From Pseudomonas saponiphila (GTDB taxonomy: Bacteria > Pseudomonadota > Gammaproteobacteria > Pseudomonadales > Pseudomonadaceae): a DNA stretch of 64,000 nucleotides. The translations under genes were made by a program, and so were the position numbers. The notes under the pieces were generated by a model, which had not been told where the DNA came from, did no database searches, and worked only from the letters and a program-made list of their open reading frames with translations. Numbering within the stretch: the first letter of the stretch is position 1; each line of letters opens with the position of its first letter. The stretch is taken from NCBI RefSeq assembly GCF_900105185.1, contig NZ_FNTJ01000002.1, positions 124,001 through 188,000 of the forward strand, read 5' to 3'. Positions 26,976-36,125 of the stretch are shown one piece after another.

Positions 26976-28913
26976 ATGTTATTTCAGCAATCCACACGAC
27001 TGGCACAGGTCAACTGCCCCCTGGGACCGGACGTCCTGCTGCTCAAGAGCATGGGCGGCGGCGAAGAACTGGGGCGCCTGTTCGACTACCAGCTGCAACT
27101 GACCTCCAGCGACGCCAACATCGACCTCAACCAGCTGCTGGGCAAGCCCATGGGCCTCAGCGTGCAGCTGGACGGCGGTGGCCAGCGGCACTTCCACGGC
27201 ATCGTCGCGCGCTGCAGCCAGAACATCGACACGGGCCAGTTCGCCAGCTACCAGGTGACCCTGCGGCCCTGGCTGTGGCTGCTCAGCCGCACCTCCGATT
27301 GCCGGATTTTCCAGCACCTGAGCATCCCGCAGATCATCAAGCAGGTGTTCCGCGACCTGGGCTTTTCCGATTTCGAAGACGCCCTGAGCCGCCCCTACCG
27401 GGAGTGGGAGTACTGCGTGCAGTACCGCGAAACCAGCTTCGATTTCGTCAGCCGGCTGATGGAGCAGGAAGGCATCTACTACTTCTTCCGTCACGAGAAG
27501 GACCGCCATGTGCTGGTGCTGGCCGACGCCTACGGCGCCCACAGCAGCGTGCCCGGCTATGCCACGGTGCCCTACTACCCGCGGGACGAGCAGCAGCGCG
27601 AGCGCGACCACCTGTTCGACTGGCACCTGGCCCAGGAGGTGCAGCCCGGCTCGCTGGAACTCAACGACTACGATTTCCAGCGCCCCAGCGCGCGCATCGA
27701 CGTGCGCTCGGCCATGCCCCGGCCCCACGCCGCCGGCGACTATCCGCTGTATGACTATCCGGGCACCTACGTGCAAAGCAGCGATGGCGAGCATTACGCG
27801 CAGACCCGCATCGAAGCCCTGCAAAGCCTGCACGAGCGCATCGAGCTCAGCGGCAACGCCCGGGGCCTGGGCGTGGGTAACCTGTTCACCCTCAGCGGTT
27901 TCAGCCGCCAGGACCAGAACCGCGAATACCTGATCGTCGGCATCCGCTACTACCTGGTCCAGGAGAGCCTGGAAACCGGCGGTGGCGGCGGCTCGGCGCA
28001 GTTCGAAAGCCACCTGACCTGCATCGATGCCCAGCAGAGCTTCCGCCCCCTGGCCAGCACCCACAAGCCCATGGTCCAGGGCCCGCAGACCGCACGGGTG
28101 GTGGGCCCGGCCGGGGAAGAGATCTGGACCGACCAGTACGGCCGGGTCAAGGTGCATTTCCACTGGGACCGCCACGACCAGTCCAACGAAAACAGCTCGT
28201 GCTGGATTCGCGTGTCCCAGGCCTGGGCCGGGAAGAACTGGGGCTCGATGCAGATCCCGCGGATCGGCCAGGAAGTGATCGTCAGCTTCCTCGAAGGCGA
28301 CCCCGACCGCCCGATCATCACCGGCCGGGTGTACAACGCCGAGCAGACCGTGCCCTACGACCTGCCGGCCAATGCCACCCAGAGCGGCATGAAGAGCCGG
28401 TCGAGCAAGGGCGGCAGCCCGGCCAACTTCAACGAAATCCGCATGGAAGACAAAAAGGGCGCCGAGCAGCTGTACATCCACGCCGAGCGCAACCAGGACA
28501 TCGTGGTCGAGGTCAATGAAAGCCATTCAGTGGGCAACAACCGCAACAAGAGCATCGGCCACGACGAGTACGTGACCATCGGCAACAAGCGCACGCGCAT
28601 CGTCCAGCACGTGGATGAGCTGACGGTGGGCGAGAAGAAGCTCGACAGCATCGGCCAGAGCTACGTGATCGAGGTCGGTGAACGCCTGCGCCTGGTGTGC
28701 GGAGCCAGCATCCTGGAACTCAATGCCAGCGGCCAGATCAACCTGTGCGGGGTCAACATCAGCGTGCATGCCTCGGCCGATGCCGAGATCAATACCGGTG
28801 GCGTGCTGCACCTGAACAACGGCGGCGGCCCGGGCACCACCACCGAGGGCCAGGGCGTGCAGGGAGCCATCAGCGCCAAGGCCAAAGCGCCCTTTTCCGC
28901 CCCCAAAGGCTAA
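26976..28913 (+). CDS. vgrG1: VgrG, T6SS spike protein
   Basis: The 645-residue protein has the gp27-like N-terminal half (FQQSTRLAQVNCP to about residue 370), the OB-fold gp5-like core (DQYGRVKVHFHWDR near 388, IPRIGQEVIVSFLEGD near 427) and a beta-helix needle. It ends soon after the needle with a short K/A/P tail, so it carries no extra effector domain of its own. It should trimerise, cap the Hcp tube and receive the PAAR-Rhs protein encoded two genes downstream. Confidence 0.95.
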   Translation: MLFQQSTRLAQVNCPLGPDVLLLKSMGGGEELGRLFDYQLQLTSSDANIDLNQLLGKPMGLSVQLDGGGQRHFHGIVARCSQNIDTGQFASYQVTLRPWLWLLSRTSDCRIFQHLSIPQIIKQVFRDLGFSDFEDALSRPYREWEYCVQYRETSFDFVSRLMEQEGIYYFFRHEKDRHVLVLADAYGAHSSVPGYATVPYYPRDEQQRERDHLFDWHLAQEVQPGSLELNDYDFQRPSARIDVRSAMPRPHAAGDYPLYDYPGTYVQSSDGEHYAQTRIEALQSLHERIELSGNARGLGVGNLFTLSGFSRQDQNREYLIVGIRYYLVQESLETGGGGGSAQFESHLTCIDAQQSFRPLASTHKPMVQGPQTARVVGPAGEEIWTDQYGRVKVHFHWDRHDQSNENSSCWIRVSQAWAGKNWGSMQIPRIGQEVIVSFLEGDPDRPIITGRVYNAEQTVPYDLPANATQSGMKSRSSKGGSPANFNEIRMEDKKGAEQLYIHAERNQDIVVEVNESHSVGNNRNKSIGHDEYVTIGNKRTRIVQHVDELTVGEKKLDSIGQSYVIEVGERLRLVCGASILELNASGQINLCGVNISVHASADAEINTGGVLHLNNGGGPGTTTEGQGVQGAISAKAKAPFSAPKG

Positions 28914-28931
28914 TGAACGGATGCCCATGCC

Positions 28932-29357
28932 ATGACCTATCGCCTCAATGAATTGCAGTTCCAACTGCCTGCCAGCGAACTGCAGGACGCCTCGATCAAC
29001 ATCCTCAAGTTCCCGGCCCTGGGCACTTCGCTGATCGTCAGCCGCAGCCTGCTGGGCGACGGCGAAACCCTGGAGAGCAGCCTGGCCAGCCAACTGCAGC
29101 GGCTGGAACAGCAAGTGCAGGAACTGCGGGTCAAGGGTCCGCAGCCGGTGCTGCTGGGCCCGTCCCAGGACATTCCGGGCCTGGAGCTGCGCAGCCAGTT
29201 CAGCAAGGGCAGCGAGCAGGTGTTCCAGTTCCAGCTGGCCCTGGTGCTGCCCGGCACCCGGCAGATGCTCGCCATGAGCTACGTCAAGGCACAGAAGCTC
29301 GGCGACGCCGAAGCCGCGCACTGGGCGCAGATCAAGCACAGCCTGGTGCTGGGCTGA
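28932..29357 (+). CDS. eagR1: Eag-family (DUF1795/DcrB-like) chaperone for the Rhs effector
   Basis: The 141-residue protein matches the DUF1795 pattern (NELQFQLPASELQDASINIL, then GTSLIVSRS). Eag proteins dimerise and shield the N-terminal membrane helices of prePAAR effectors before loading on VgrG. The gene starts 18 bases after vgrG, and rhs starts 9 bases after its end. The vgrG-eag-prePAAR/Rhs-immunity order is the one described for P. protegens RhsA. A paralogue of identical length lies at 38887-39312. Confidence 0.9.
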   Translation: MTYRLNELQFQLPASELQDASINILKFPALGTSLIVSRSLLGDGETLESSLASQLQRLEQQVQELRVKGPQPVLLGPSQDIPGLELRSQFSKGSEQVFQFQLALVLPGTRQMLAMSYVKAQKLGDAEAAHWAQIKHSLVLG

Positions 29358-29366
29358 GGCCGGGGC

Positions 29367-32300
29367 ATGTCTGACGCGCTGTGGGCCGCCCGCCTGGGCG
29401 ACGGGCTGGAACACACCTCGATGATGGCCGACATCCTCGGCGGCGTGCTGGAGGTGGCGGCCAACGTCGCCATCGGCGCCCTGGCGACCATGGCGGTGGC
29501 CGCGGCGGCGGGTATCACCGTGGCCACCGGCGGCCTCGGTGCCTGCGTGCTGGGGCTGGTGGTGGGCGTGGTGGTCGGCGTGGTCATGAGCAAGACCGGC
29601 GCCGACAAGGGCCTGAGCAATTTATGCGAGGGCATCGGCAATGCCCTGTTCCCGCCCTCGATCCAGGCCACCATCGCCAGCGGCTCGAAAAAGGTCCTGA
29701 CCAACAACAAACCGGCGGCCCGCGCGGCCGGTATCGCCCCGCCGTCGCAGATCAGCGGCGACGGCGCCGAGGAAGGCGAAGCCACCGATACCCCTTCGGC
29801 GACCCCGGAGGAAGGCCCGGGCTTTCTCGACATGGCCAAGGAATTCTTCTCGCAGATGTGGCGGCCCACCGTGGCCTCCCCGGCGCCCGGCTCCCAGCCC
29901 AAGGAACTGGACCAGGTGACCTGCACCAAGCACCCGCCGATGCCCGTGCAGTACCTGGCCGAGGGCTCGGAAAAGGTCAGCATCGAAGGCCAGCCGGCGG
30001 TGCGCAGCGGCGACCGCAGCACCTGCGATGCCAAGGTGGTGTCCGCCGGGCCGATCTCCCCCAACGTGACCATCGGCGGCGGCTCGGTGGTGGTGCGCGA
30101 GATCCGCAGCGGCAAGACCCCGGGGGTAGGCCTGGCGGTGAGCGCGCTGATGATGCTCAAGGGCGGCAAGGGCAAGTTCCTCAGCAACCTGCCGTGCATG
30201 CTGATGGCCGGGGTCAATTCGTTTGTCGTCAGCCAGGCCACCAATGCGCTGACCCAGGCCGTCGTCGCCTCGACCCATCCGGTGCATGCAGCAACCGGGG
30301 CCAAGGTGCTCGGGGCCGACGACGATCTGGATTTCACCCTGCCAGGGCTGATGCCCATCGAATGGCAACGCTTCTACAACAGCCGCGATGAACGCCGTGA
30401 CGGCCTGCTCGGAGCCGGCTGGAGCCTACCTTACGAGGTCAGTGTCCAGATCGAGCCCCACCCCGAGGGTGGCGAACGCCTGCTCTACATTGATGAACAG
30501 GGACGCCGCATCGACATGGGGGCCATTGCCCTGGGCGGCGGAGCCTTCAGCCCCGGTGAAGGCTTGAGCGTGCGACGCAACGACAACGGGCAGTTGCTGA
30601 TCGAAAGCAGCGACGGCCTCTACCGTCTGTTCGAGCCGCTACCAGACGATCCTTCGCGGCTGCGCCTGGGCCAGCTGGGTGACCGCAACGACAATCGTCT
30701 GCACCTGGAATACGACTCGTCCGGGCGGCTCTGGCTGCTGCGCGACACCTTTGAACAGGCGCAGCTCGAACTGGGCTACAGCACGCACTGGCCCGATCGG
30801 ATTGCCCAGGTCGAACGGCTGTACCCCGATCAGCAACGGGAAGTGCTGGTCAGCTATGACTACGATGCCGCAGGGAACCTGGCACAGGTCCGCGATAGCG
30901 AAGGGCAGGTCCAGCGGCGCTTCGCCTATGACACCGGCCAGCGGATGACCGAGCACCAGTTGGCCACCGGGCTGCGCTGCTTCTACCAGTGGACCCTGTT
31001 CGCCGACCAGCAGTGGCGCGTGACCCGTCACTGGACCGACGAAGGCGATAGCTATCAGTACAACTATGATCTGGAAGCCGGCATCACCCAGGTCACCGAC
31101 AGCCTGCAGCGCCTCAGCCGCCGGCGCTGGAACAGCCAGTTGCAGATCGTCGAGTACACCGACAACCTCAACCAGACATGGGCCTTCGAGTGGAACGACG
31201 AACGCCAACTGCTCAGCGCCACTGACCCCTTGGGAGGGCGCTATGCCTATAGCTACGACGAAACCGGCAACCTGATCGCCGAGACCGATCCTCTGGGGCA
31301 CAGCCATTCGACCTTGTGGCTGGAACACTGGTCGCTGCCACAGACCCTGACCGATCCCGCCGGCAACAGCTGGCACTTGCGCTACGACCCCAGAGGCAAT
31401 TGCATCGCCGAAACAGACCCGCTAGGCCAGGTGACTCAGTACCGCCATGACGCACATGGGCAGGTGGTGGAGATCATCGATGCCGCGGGAAGAAGCCGGA
31501 AGATGCGCTGGAACTCGTCCGGGCAATTGCTTGAACACCTGGATTGCTCGGGCTATCCGACTCGCTTCGAATACGATCGACGTGGCAACGTGAAAGCCAT
31601 CATCGATGCCCTTGGCGAGCACACCCGGTTCCATTACGACTGCCAGGGACGGTTGCTGAGCAGCCAACTGGCCGATGGCCGCGCCGAGCATTTTCAACGC
31701 AGCAGCAACGGCCAACTGCAGGGCTACACCGACCCGTCCGGCTACACCACGCTCTACCAGTACAACCGGCGCGGGCAGATACGCCAGCGCACCGACGCCC
31801 ACGGCCGACAGGTCCGGTTCGACTATGACGCGTTCGGACGGCTGCTGGCGCTCACCAACGAAAACGGCGAAAGCTATCGCTTTGCCTGGGATGCCGGCAA
31901 CCGTCTGAGCGAACAGCAGGATCTCGACGGCAGTGCCAAGCGCTATGGCTATGACCCACTGAACAACGTCGTCGAACTCCAGGCCCATGCCGCGCCTTAT
32001 GGCTCCGGACCGAGCACCGTGCCCGCGCAACCAATCGCGCCGATCATCCACAGGTTCGAGCGCGATGCCGTGGGGCGGCTGCTGGCCAAGATCACGGACG
32101 ACGGACGCAGCCAATACACCTACGATCCCTTGAACCAACTGACCGCCGCCAGCTTTACCGACAACCTCGGCAACCAGCAGGCACTGAGTTTCAGCTACGA
32201 CGCCCTGGGCCAATTACTCGAAGAACACACAGCGGCCGGCAGCCTGAAACACCGATACGACGAACTGGGCAATCTGACTCAGACCCAGCTACCGGACGCG

Positions 32301-33827
32301 CGCTGGCTCAATCGGCTCTATTACGGCAGTGGCCATCTGCACCAGATCAATCTCGATGGCCAGGTAATCAGCGATTTTCAACGTGATCGCCTGCACCGTG
32401 AAGTGCTGCGCACCCAGGGCCAGATCAGCACCCGCAGCGAATACGACCGTTGTGGCCGCCTGCGCGCACGCCTGCGGCACTCCAGCCTGTTGGCAAACAC
32501 CTTGCCGACAGCCCCGGAACGGCACCTCGAGTACGACGACAGCGATAACCTGGTAGGCCTGGCCGAGCGGCATGTCAACGGGCAACATCGACAACTGTTC
32601 CATTACGACGCGACCGGGCGAATCATCGCCAGCCAGGACGGCCTGCAGGGCCAGAAGGAAACCTTCGCCTACGACGCCGCCGCCAATTTGCTTGACGGCC
32701 CGAAAGCAGGCGCCGGGCTGGTGGTGCACAACAAGTTGCTGACCTACCAGGACAAGCGCTACCGCTACGATGCCTTTGGACGAATGGTTGAAAAACGCAG
32801 TGGTCGGCGAGGCGTGCAACGGTTTGCCTACGATGCCGAACACCGTTTGATCGAAGTGCGCAATCAGACCGCCAACGGCGAAACCCTGGTCAGGATGCGT
32901 TACGACGTCCTGGGTCGACGCATCAGCAAGAGTGAGTACGACAGCCAGGGCAACCTTCTGGGTGAAACCCGATTCATCTGGGATGGCCTGCGGCTGCTGC
33001 AGGAACAGCGTAATCAACAGACCAGCCTCTATGTCTATGAAGACCTGGGCCACGCGCCCCTGGCGCGGGTCGATGGCCTCGGCGCACAACAGAAGATCCG
33101 CTACTACCACAACGACCTGAATGGCCTGCCTCACCAGCTTTGCGAGCCTGACGGCCACAGCGTCTGGCAGGCCCGTTATCAGGTCTGGGGCAACACCGTC
33201 GAAGAAAAACGCGAGCCCTACTACATCGAGGAACAGAATCTCAGGTTCCAGGGCCAGTACCTGGACCGCGAGACCGGGCTGCACTTCAACACGTTCCGTT
33301 TCTACGACCCGGATATCGGACGCTTCACTACGCCGGACCCCATCGGCCTGGCCGGAGGCTTGAACCTCTATCACTATGCTCCCAACCCCATCGGCTGGAT
33401 CGACCCGCTGGGCTGGATCTGCAAATCGGCCTACAGCGGCAGAAGGGGCACCACGAAGGCCAAGGCCGACCTCGAGAGGAACGGTTTCACTGTGGTAGCT
33501 GAAGAACTGACCATGAAGGTCAAGCATCCAGTCACCCAGAAGTCCTACCGCATCAGGGCAGATATCATCGCCCAGGACAAAGCCGGTAACTACCACGTGT
33601 TCGAAGTCAAGAATGGCAGCGGCAAACTGACCAAGAACCAACAGGGATCGGGAATGTTCGACATGAACAATCCGGCCAACACCCACGGTGGCCTGGGCGG
33701 CGGCCTGATCAGACCGTCCGGTGCCACCCAAGGCCAGTTCGAAGTGGCGACCAAAAGCGGCAAAAGCACACCGTTCGGTGGAAATGGCGCACAGCATTCG
33801 GCCAACTTCTGGCTTCTTCGCTATTGA
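29367..33827 (+). CDS. rhsA: prePAAR-PAAR-Rhs effector with C-terminal PD-(D/E)XK-like nuclease tip
   Basis: The 1486-residue protein starts with a prePAAR motif (AARLGDGLEH, residues 7-16). Two hydrophobic regions (about 22-72 and 254-297) flank a PAAR domain with His189 and Cys220; this is the class II layout that needs an Eag chaperone. Many YD/Rhs repeats build the cocoon (about 310-1350), closing with GRFTTPDPIGLAGGLN and DPLGW (1346-1350), where the tip is normally cleaved. The last 136 residues are the toxin: RADII (Asp1399) and FEVKNG (Glu1413, Lys1415), then LTKNQ, resemble a PD-(D/E)XK nuclease. The nuclease call is motif-level inference. The tip is visibly less GC-rich than the core. 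Confidence 0.9.
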   Translation: MSDALWAARLGDGLEHTSMMADILGGVLEVAANVAIGALATMAVAAAAGITVATGGLGACVLGLVVGVVVGVVMSKTGADKGLSNLCEGIGNALFPPSIQATIASGSKKVLTNNKPAARAAGIAPPSQISGDGAEEGEATDTPSATPEEGPGFLDMAKEFFSQMWRPTVASPAPGSQPKELDQVTCTKHPPMPVQYLAEGSEKVSIEGQPAVRSGDRSTCDAKVVSAGPISPNVTIGGGSVVVREIRSGKTPGVGLAVSALMMLKGGKGKFLSNLPCMLMAGVNSFVVSQATNALTQAVVASTHPVHAATGAKVLGADDDLDFTLPGLMPIEWQRFYNSRDERRDGLLGAGWSLPYEVSVQIEPHPEGGERLLYIDEQGRRIDMGAIALGGGAFSPGEGLSVRRNDNGQLLIESSDGLYRLFEPLPDDPSRLRLGQLGDRNDNRLHLEYDSSGRLWLLRDTFEQAQLELGYSTHWPDRIAQVERLYPDQQREVLVSYDYDAAGNLAQVRDSEGQVQRRFAYDTGQRMTEHQLATGLRCFYQWTLFADQQWRVTRHWTDEGDSYQYNYDLEAGITQVTDSLQRLSRRRWNSQLQIVEYTDNLNQTWAFEWNDERQLLSATDPLGGRYAYSYDETGNLIAETDPLGHSHSTLWLEHWSLPQTLTDPAGNSWHLRYDPRGNCIAETDPLGQVTQYRHDAHGQVVEIIDAAGRSRKMRWNSSGQLLEHLDCSGYPTRFEYDRRGNVKAIIDALGEHTRFHYDCQGRLLSSQLADGRAEHFQRSSNGQLQGYTDPSGYTTLYQYNRRGQIRQRTDAHGRQVRFDYDAFGRLLALTNENGESYRFAWDAGNRLSEQQDLDGSAKRYGYDPLNNVVELQAHAAPYGSGPSTVPAQPIAPIIHRFERDAVGRLLAKITDDGRSQYTYDPLNQLTAASFTDNLGNQQALSFSYDALGQLLEEHTAAGSLKHRYDELGNLTQTQLPDARWLNRLYYGSGHLHQINLDGQVISDFQRDRLHREVLRTQGQISTRSEYDRCGRLRARLRHSSLLANTLPTAPERHLEYDDSDNLVGLAERHVNGQHRQLFHYDATGRIIASQDGLQGQKETFAYDAAANLLDGPKAGAGLVVHNKLLTYQDKRYRYDAFGRMVEKRSGRRGVQRFAYDAEHRLIEVRNQTANGETLVRMRYDVLGRRISKSEYDSQGNLLGETRFIWDGLRLLQEQRNQQTSLYVYEDLGHAPLARVDGLGAQQKIRYYHNDLNGLPHQLCEPDGHSVWQARYQVWGNTVEEKREPYYIEEQNLRFQGQYLDRETGLHFNTFRFYDPDIGRFTTPDPIGLAGGLNLYHYAPNPIGWIDPLGWICKSAYSGRRGTTKAKADLERNGFTVVAEELTMKVKHPVTQKSYRIRADIIAQDKAGNYHVFEVKNGSGKLTKNQQGSGMFDMNNPANTHGGLGGGLIRPSGATQGQFEVATKSGKSTPFGGNGAQHSANFWLLRY

Positions 33828-33842
33828 ACGAGTAATCGAGAA

Positions 33843-34469
33843 ATGAAAGCAGACACCAAGGAATTGCGCAGCAACTTCGAAAAAGCACTCCAGCTTTGCT
33901 TGAAGAGTGAGCTCTCGGCTTATCCCGGAGCCAAAGTCACCAGGAACAAAGTGGTGATTGCACATAAGGAATCGGGCGCCGTGGCGACCTTGCATTTCGA
34001 GTATCTGGCCAATACCCGCGCCTACGAAATCATCATCTTCGTCGAACACCCGGCCCTGCAGGCCGAGATCGAGCGCATAAGCCCACCCTACCCGTCCAAC
34101 CTGGCCAATCCGAAATTGGTCTACTGCATGTCGACAGTCAGCGAAAAAGACGGCTGTCCACTGCTGCCAGTGACAGAGCAAGGCATTGAAAACACCTGCC
34201 AGGTGATTCTGCGCCGGCTCCAGGATGTTCACCTGCCTATCCTGTACAACCTCTTCAATGTCAGCCCCGCACTGGCGAGCGATGTCATCGAGAGGCCAAA
34301 GTATTACGCCTATCCGGTGCCGCTGATCTTTATCGCCTTGAAAACCAACGCAATCAAACCGGACGACGGAACCCTTGCGAAGATTCTGAGCGAGCAGACC
34401 CTGGGCTATACCAAGCACCAGGAACTGAAAGAGTCGTTCAACAAGCAACTCCTGACAGAACTGGGCTGA
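33843..34469 (+). CDS. rhsI: Probable immunity protein for the Rhs toxin tip
   Basis: The 208-residue protein has no signal peptide or membrane segment, as expected for a cytoplasmic antidote to a nuclease. It starts 15 bases after the rhs stop and, like the toxin tip, is more AT-rich than the rest of the locus. I recognise no named domain. The call rests on position, size and shared composition with the toxin. Confidence 0.75.
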   Translation: MKADTKELRSNFEKALQLCLKSELSAYPGAKVTRNKVVIAHKESGAVATLHFEYLANTRAYEIIIFVEHPALQAEIERISPPYPSNLANPKLVYCMSTVSEKDGCPLLPVTEQGIENTCQVILRRLQDVHLPILYNLFNVSPALASDVIERPKYYAYPVPLIFIALKTNAIKPDDGTLAKILSEQTLGYTKHQELKESFNKQLLTELG

Positions 34470-34478
34470 GCGCTTGCT

Positions 34479-34592
34479 TTAGAGCGGGGCAGATCGCCGC
34501 ACCACGCTTTCCGGCGCGGCTGACGAACGCCAGCGCGACCTGCAGATCCTTTTCGAAGCCCTCGAAGGTCGCGCGATCGGCGGCGTAATACG
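34479..34592 (-). pseudogene. Remnant of the small MKFID-type gene (first of three copies)
   Basis: Read on the minus strand this gives YYAADRATFEGFEKDLQ and then ALAFVSRAG, clearly related to YYAIDRATFERFEQDLP and ALAFVTRAR in the gene at 38633-38851. The first 35 or so codons, including the start, are missing; the similarity breaks off next to the Rhs-core scrap at 34594. It is a dead 3' fragment. Confidence 0.7.
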
Positions 34593-34593
34593 C

Positions 34594-34671
34594 CGCTGGC
34601 TCAGGCGCTTCGATGAGCCGACCGTGGGACGCCTGACCACGCCGGAGCCTATTGTGATCAGGAACAGATGA
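34594..34671 (+). pseudogene. Scrap of Rhs-core C-terminus
   Basis: The + strand reads RRFDEPTVGRLTTPEPI, then stops at 34669-34671. It aligns without gaps to FRFYDPDIGRFTTPDPI near the end of the Rhs core in the intact effector. The scrap lies just before an Imm11-like immunity gene, as if a former Rhs tip had been lost and only the edge of the core and its immunity gene survive. The fragment is short, but the G-R-x-T-T-P-x-P-I spacing is diagnostic. Confidence 0.6.
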
Positions 34672-35282
34672 TGATCTTGAGCTGGAAACCCCCGATCCGA
34701 TACAACCCGAAGCTGATCGGTTCCTACGACGTCGAGAGCGGCGCCTATGAAACCCCGGGCTCCAGCTTCGACTACCTGGCCCTGCTCGCCGGGCAGCCGT
34801 ATCCAAAGACGACGGACACGCCGCCGGTGTTTTTCCAGTGCAAGGCGAAGAAGCTGCTGGAGCACGATTGCCTGTGGCTGCTGGGGGGCATTCCCCTGGT
34901 GTCGGCGCGCCTGGCGGACTTTCTCCGCCAGCAGGCGCCGGCCGATGTCGAGCTGATCCAGCCCTTGCGCCTGGTGGCCGACCACCAGGAGGTCAGCCAG
35001 CCGTACTACATCGTCAACGCCATCCAGGCCGTCAAGGCCATCGACCACGCGCGTTCCGAAGCACAGCGCGACGATGACGGCACCCTGCTCTACTTCAACA
35101 AGACCTGGTTTCTCGAAAGCGCCCCAGGCATGGGCCAGATCGCCCGGGAGCCGGAGTCCGGGGACTTGTTGATCAGCGCAACCCTGGCCGACCGCTTGAT
35201 CGACACCGGCTTCAAGGGTGACAAGGGACTGGGGCTGTACAGCGCCGAACGGCGTTTCGTGCCTTATCGGAACAATGCCTGA
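34668..35282 (+). CDS. Imm11-like (DUF1629) orphan immunity protein
   Basis: The 204-residue cytoplasmic protein has the layout of the DUF1629/Imm11 family: an N-terminal YDVESGAYETPG segment, LGGIPLVSARLADFL in the middle, the hydrophobic/acidic VELIQPL segment and a C-terminal LISATLADRLIDTGFKG. Members of this family are encoded beside polymorphic toxins. Here no toxin tip precedes it, only an Rhs-core scrap, so it is probably an orphan that still protects against kin carrying the lost toxin. A second in-frame ATG at 34671 is an equal start. The family call is from memory of the pattern. Confidence 0.6.
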   Translation: MMILSWKPPIRYNPKLIGSYDVESGAYETPGSSFDYLALLAGQPYPKTTDTPPVFFQCKAKKLLEHDCLWLLGGIPLVSARLADFLRQQAPADVELIQPLRLVADHQEVSQPYYIVNAIQAVKAIDHARSEAQRDDDGTLLYFNKTWFLESAPGMGQIAREPESGDLLISATLADRLIDTGFKGDKGLGLYSAERRFVPYRNNA

Positions 35283-35300
35283 GCGCCTGGGGGCATCCGA

Positions 35301-35564
35301 TCAGATCGCCGAGCCGCGATTCTTGCCCGGCTGGATGATCAGTAACTGATCCAGCTCGCGCCGTCTGGCGCGGGTAACGAACGCCAGCGCGGCGGGCAGG
35401 TCCTACTCGAACCGCTCGAAGGTCGCGCGATCGATGGCGTAGTACTCCTCGTAGTCGACCACGCCGAGGCTGACCGGGAAGGAGACGTAGTGCTGGCCGC
35501 TGAGAGCTTCGATGCCCATGGAGAACATCTCCTCGCGGTTGACGAACAGATCGATGAATTTCAT
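35301..35564 (-). pseudogene. Second copy of the MKFID-type gene, broken by a nonsense codon
   Basis: From the ATG at 35564 the frame reads MKFIDLFVNREEMFSMGIEA and on to ATFERFE. It then meets TAG at 35403-35405 where the copy at 38633-38851 has CAG (Gln). Past this codon the frame stays open with DLPAALAFVTRAR and a longer tail (RRELDQLLIIQPGKNRG) to TGA at 35301-35303. The ancestor was thus 87 residues, and one C-to-T change inactivates it after residue 53, unless the stop is suppressed. Function unknown. Confidence 0.8.
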
Positions 35565-35577
35565 CTCGGTCCCGTGT
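35365..35577. repeat. Left copy of a roughly 213-bp direct repeat
   Basis: This segment covers most of the small MKFID-type gene and is nearly identical to 38652-38864, with about half a dozen differences seen by eye, in the same orientation. The two copies lie on either side of the IS21-family element and mark a local duplication. Confidence 0.85.
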
Positions 35578-35618
35578 AAGGCAGCCACTGGCCAAGGGTG
35601 GTCTTTCGAGGCGGACGA

Positions 35619-35900
35619 TCAGACCTCGACCAGGTGATAACGTCCGGGTTCGCGCCAGGAAATCCGGGTGAACGTGCCGCTGAGCAGGTTCATGTCGCGC
35701 AGGTATTCAAAAACCTCGGCCGGGCACCATTCCTTGCCATCGGCAAAGGCCACGCCGAGCGTGCGCAAGGCATCGAAGAGCTGCGCCTTGCGCACGTCGT
35801 CCGCTACGTCCAGGGCATACACCCCCGGCTCGATCGTTGCGCCAAAGCCCAGGGCCACCAGGGCCGCGTCCAGCGAGGCGTCCATGACCCGAACACGTAC
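35619..35900 (-). pseudogene. 3' part of a 110-codon gene split by the IS21 element
   Basis: This is the larger piece of an interrupted gene. It reads from the target-site copy at 35894-35900 (V-R-V) into VMDASLDAALVALGFGATIE and ends LVEV at 35619. An ATG at 35885 could still start an 88-residue protein, but the original start (GTG at 38599) is on the other side of the insertion. Joining the two halves through a single CACGTAC restores one open frame of 110 codons. No known domain is recognised. It lies in the operon eag - MKFID gene - this gene - second MKFID copy. Confidence 0.8.
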
Positions 35901-35912
35901 TGCGGATTTCGG

Positions 35913-36000
35913 AGCACCGTGACCGGCCGTTTCGGTTGATCGTGACCGGTCATTTCGCTAACGCGTGACCGCTCATTTCGGTAGCAACGTGACCGATTTT
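35913..36000. repeat. Terminal multiple repeats of the IS21 element (left end)
   Basis: CGTGACCG recurs four times here, followed by variants of GCCGTTTCGG, GTCATTTCGC and GCTCATTTCGG. A related site in inverted orientation occurs near the right end around 38494-38520. Such arrays are the transposase-binding sites of IS21-family elements. Confidence 0.75.
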
Positions 36001-36125
36001 CCGCCTGTTCCGAAACAGGTGGTCACGGCTTACCGAAATCGCCGGTCACGACTTAGCGAAAGCCTTCCCCTTCGTTGCGCATGACCTGATGCGCCGCCAT
36101 CCTCGACCGATTTCGGGAGAGGAAG

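Noticed and set aside
26870..27754. A 294-codon + strand frame beginning inside the clpV-vgrG REPIN
   Set aside because: After the repeat it follows vgrG in the wrong frame; vgrG from 26976 is unambiguous.
29367..33827. Possible frameshift or split in the long Rhs gene
   Set aside because: A single frame runs from the prePAAR motif through the DPLGW site to the toxin tip with no internal stop.
35283..35400. Possible tRNA-associated attachment site at the edge of the variable region
   Set aside because: No tRNA-like cloverleaf or CCA-ending segment and no integrase; the region is explained by the decayed small gene and the IS21 element.
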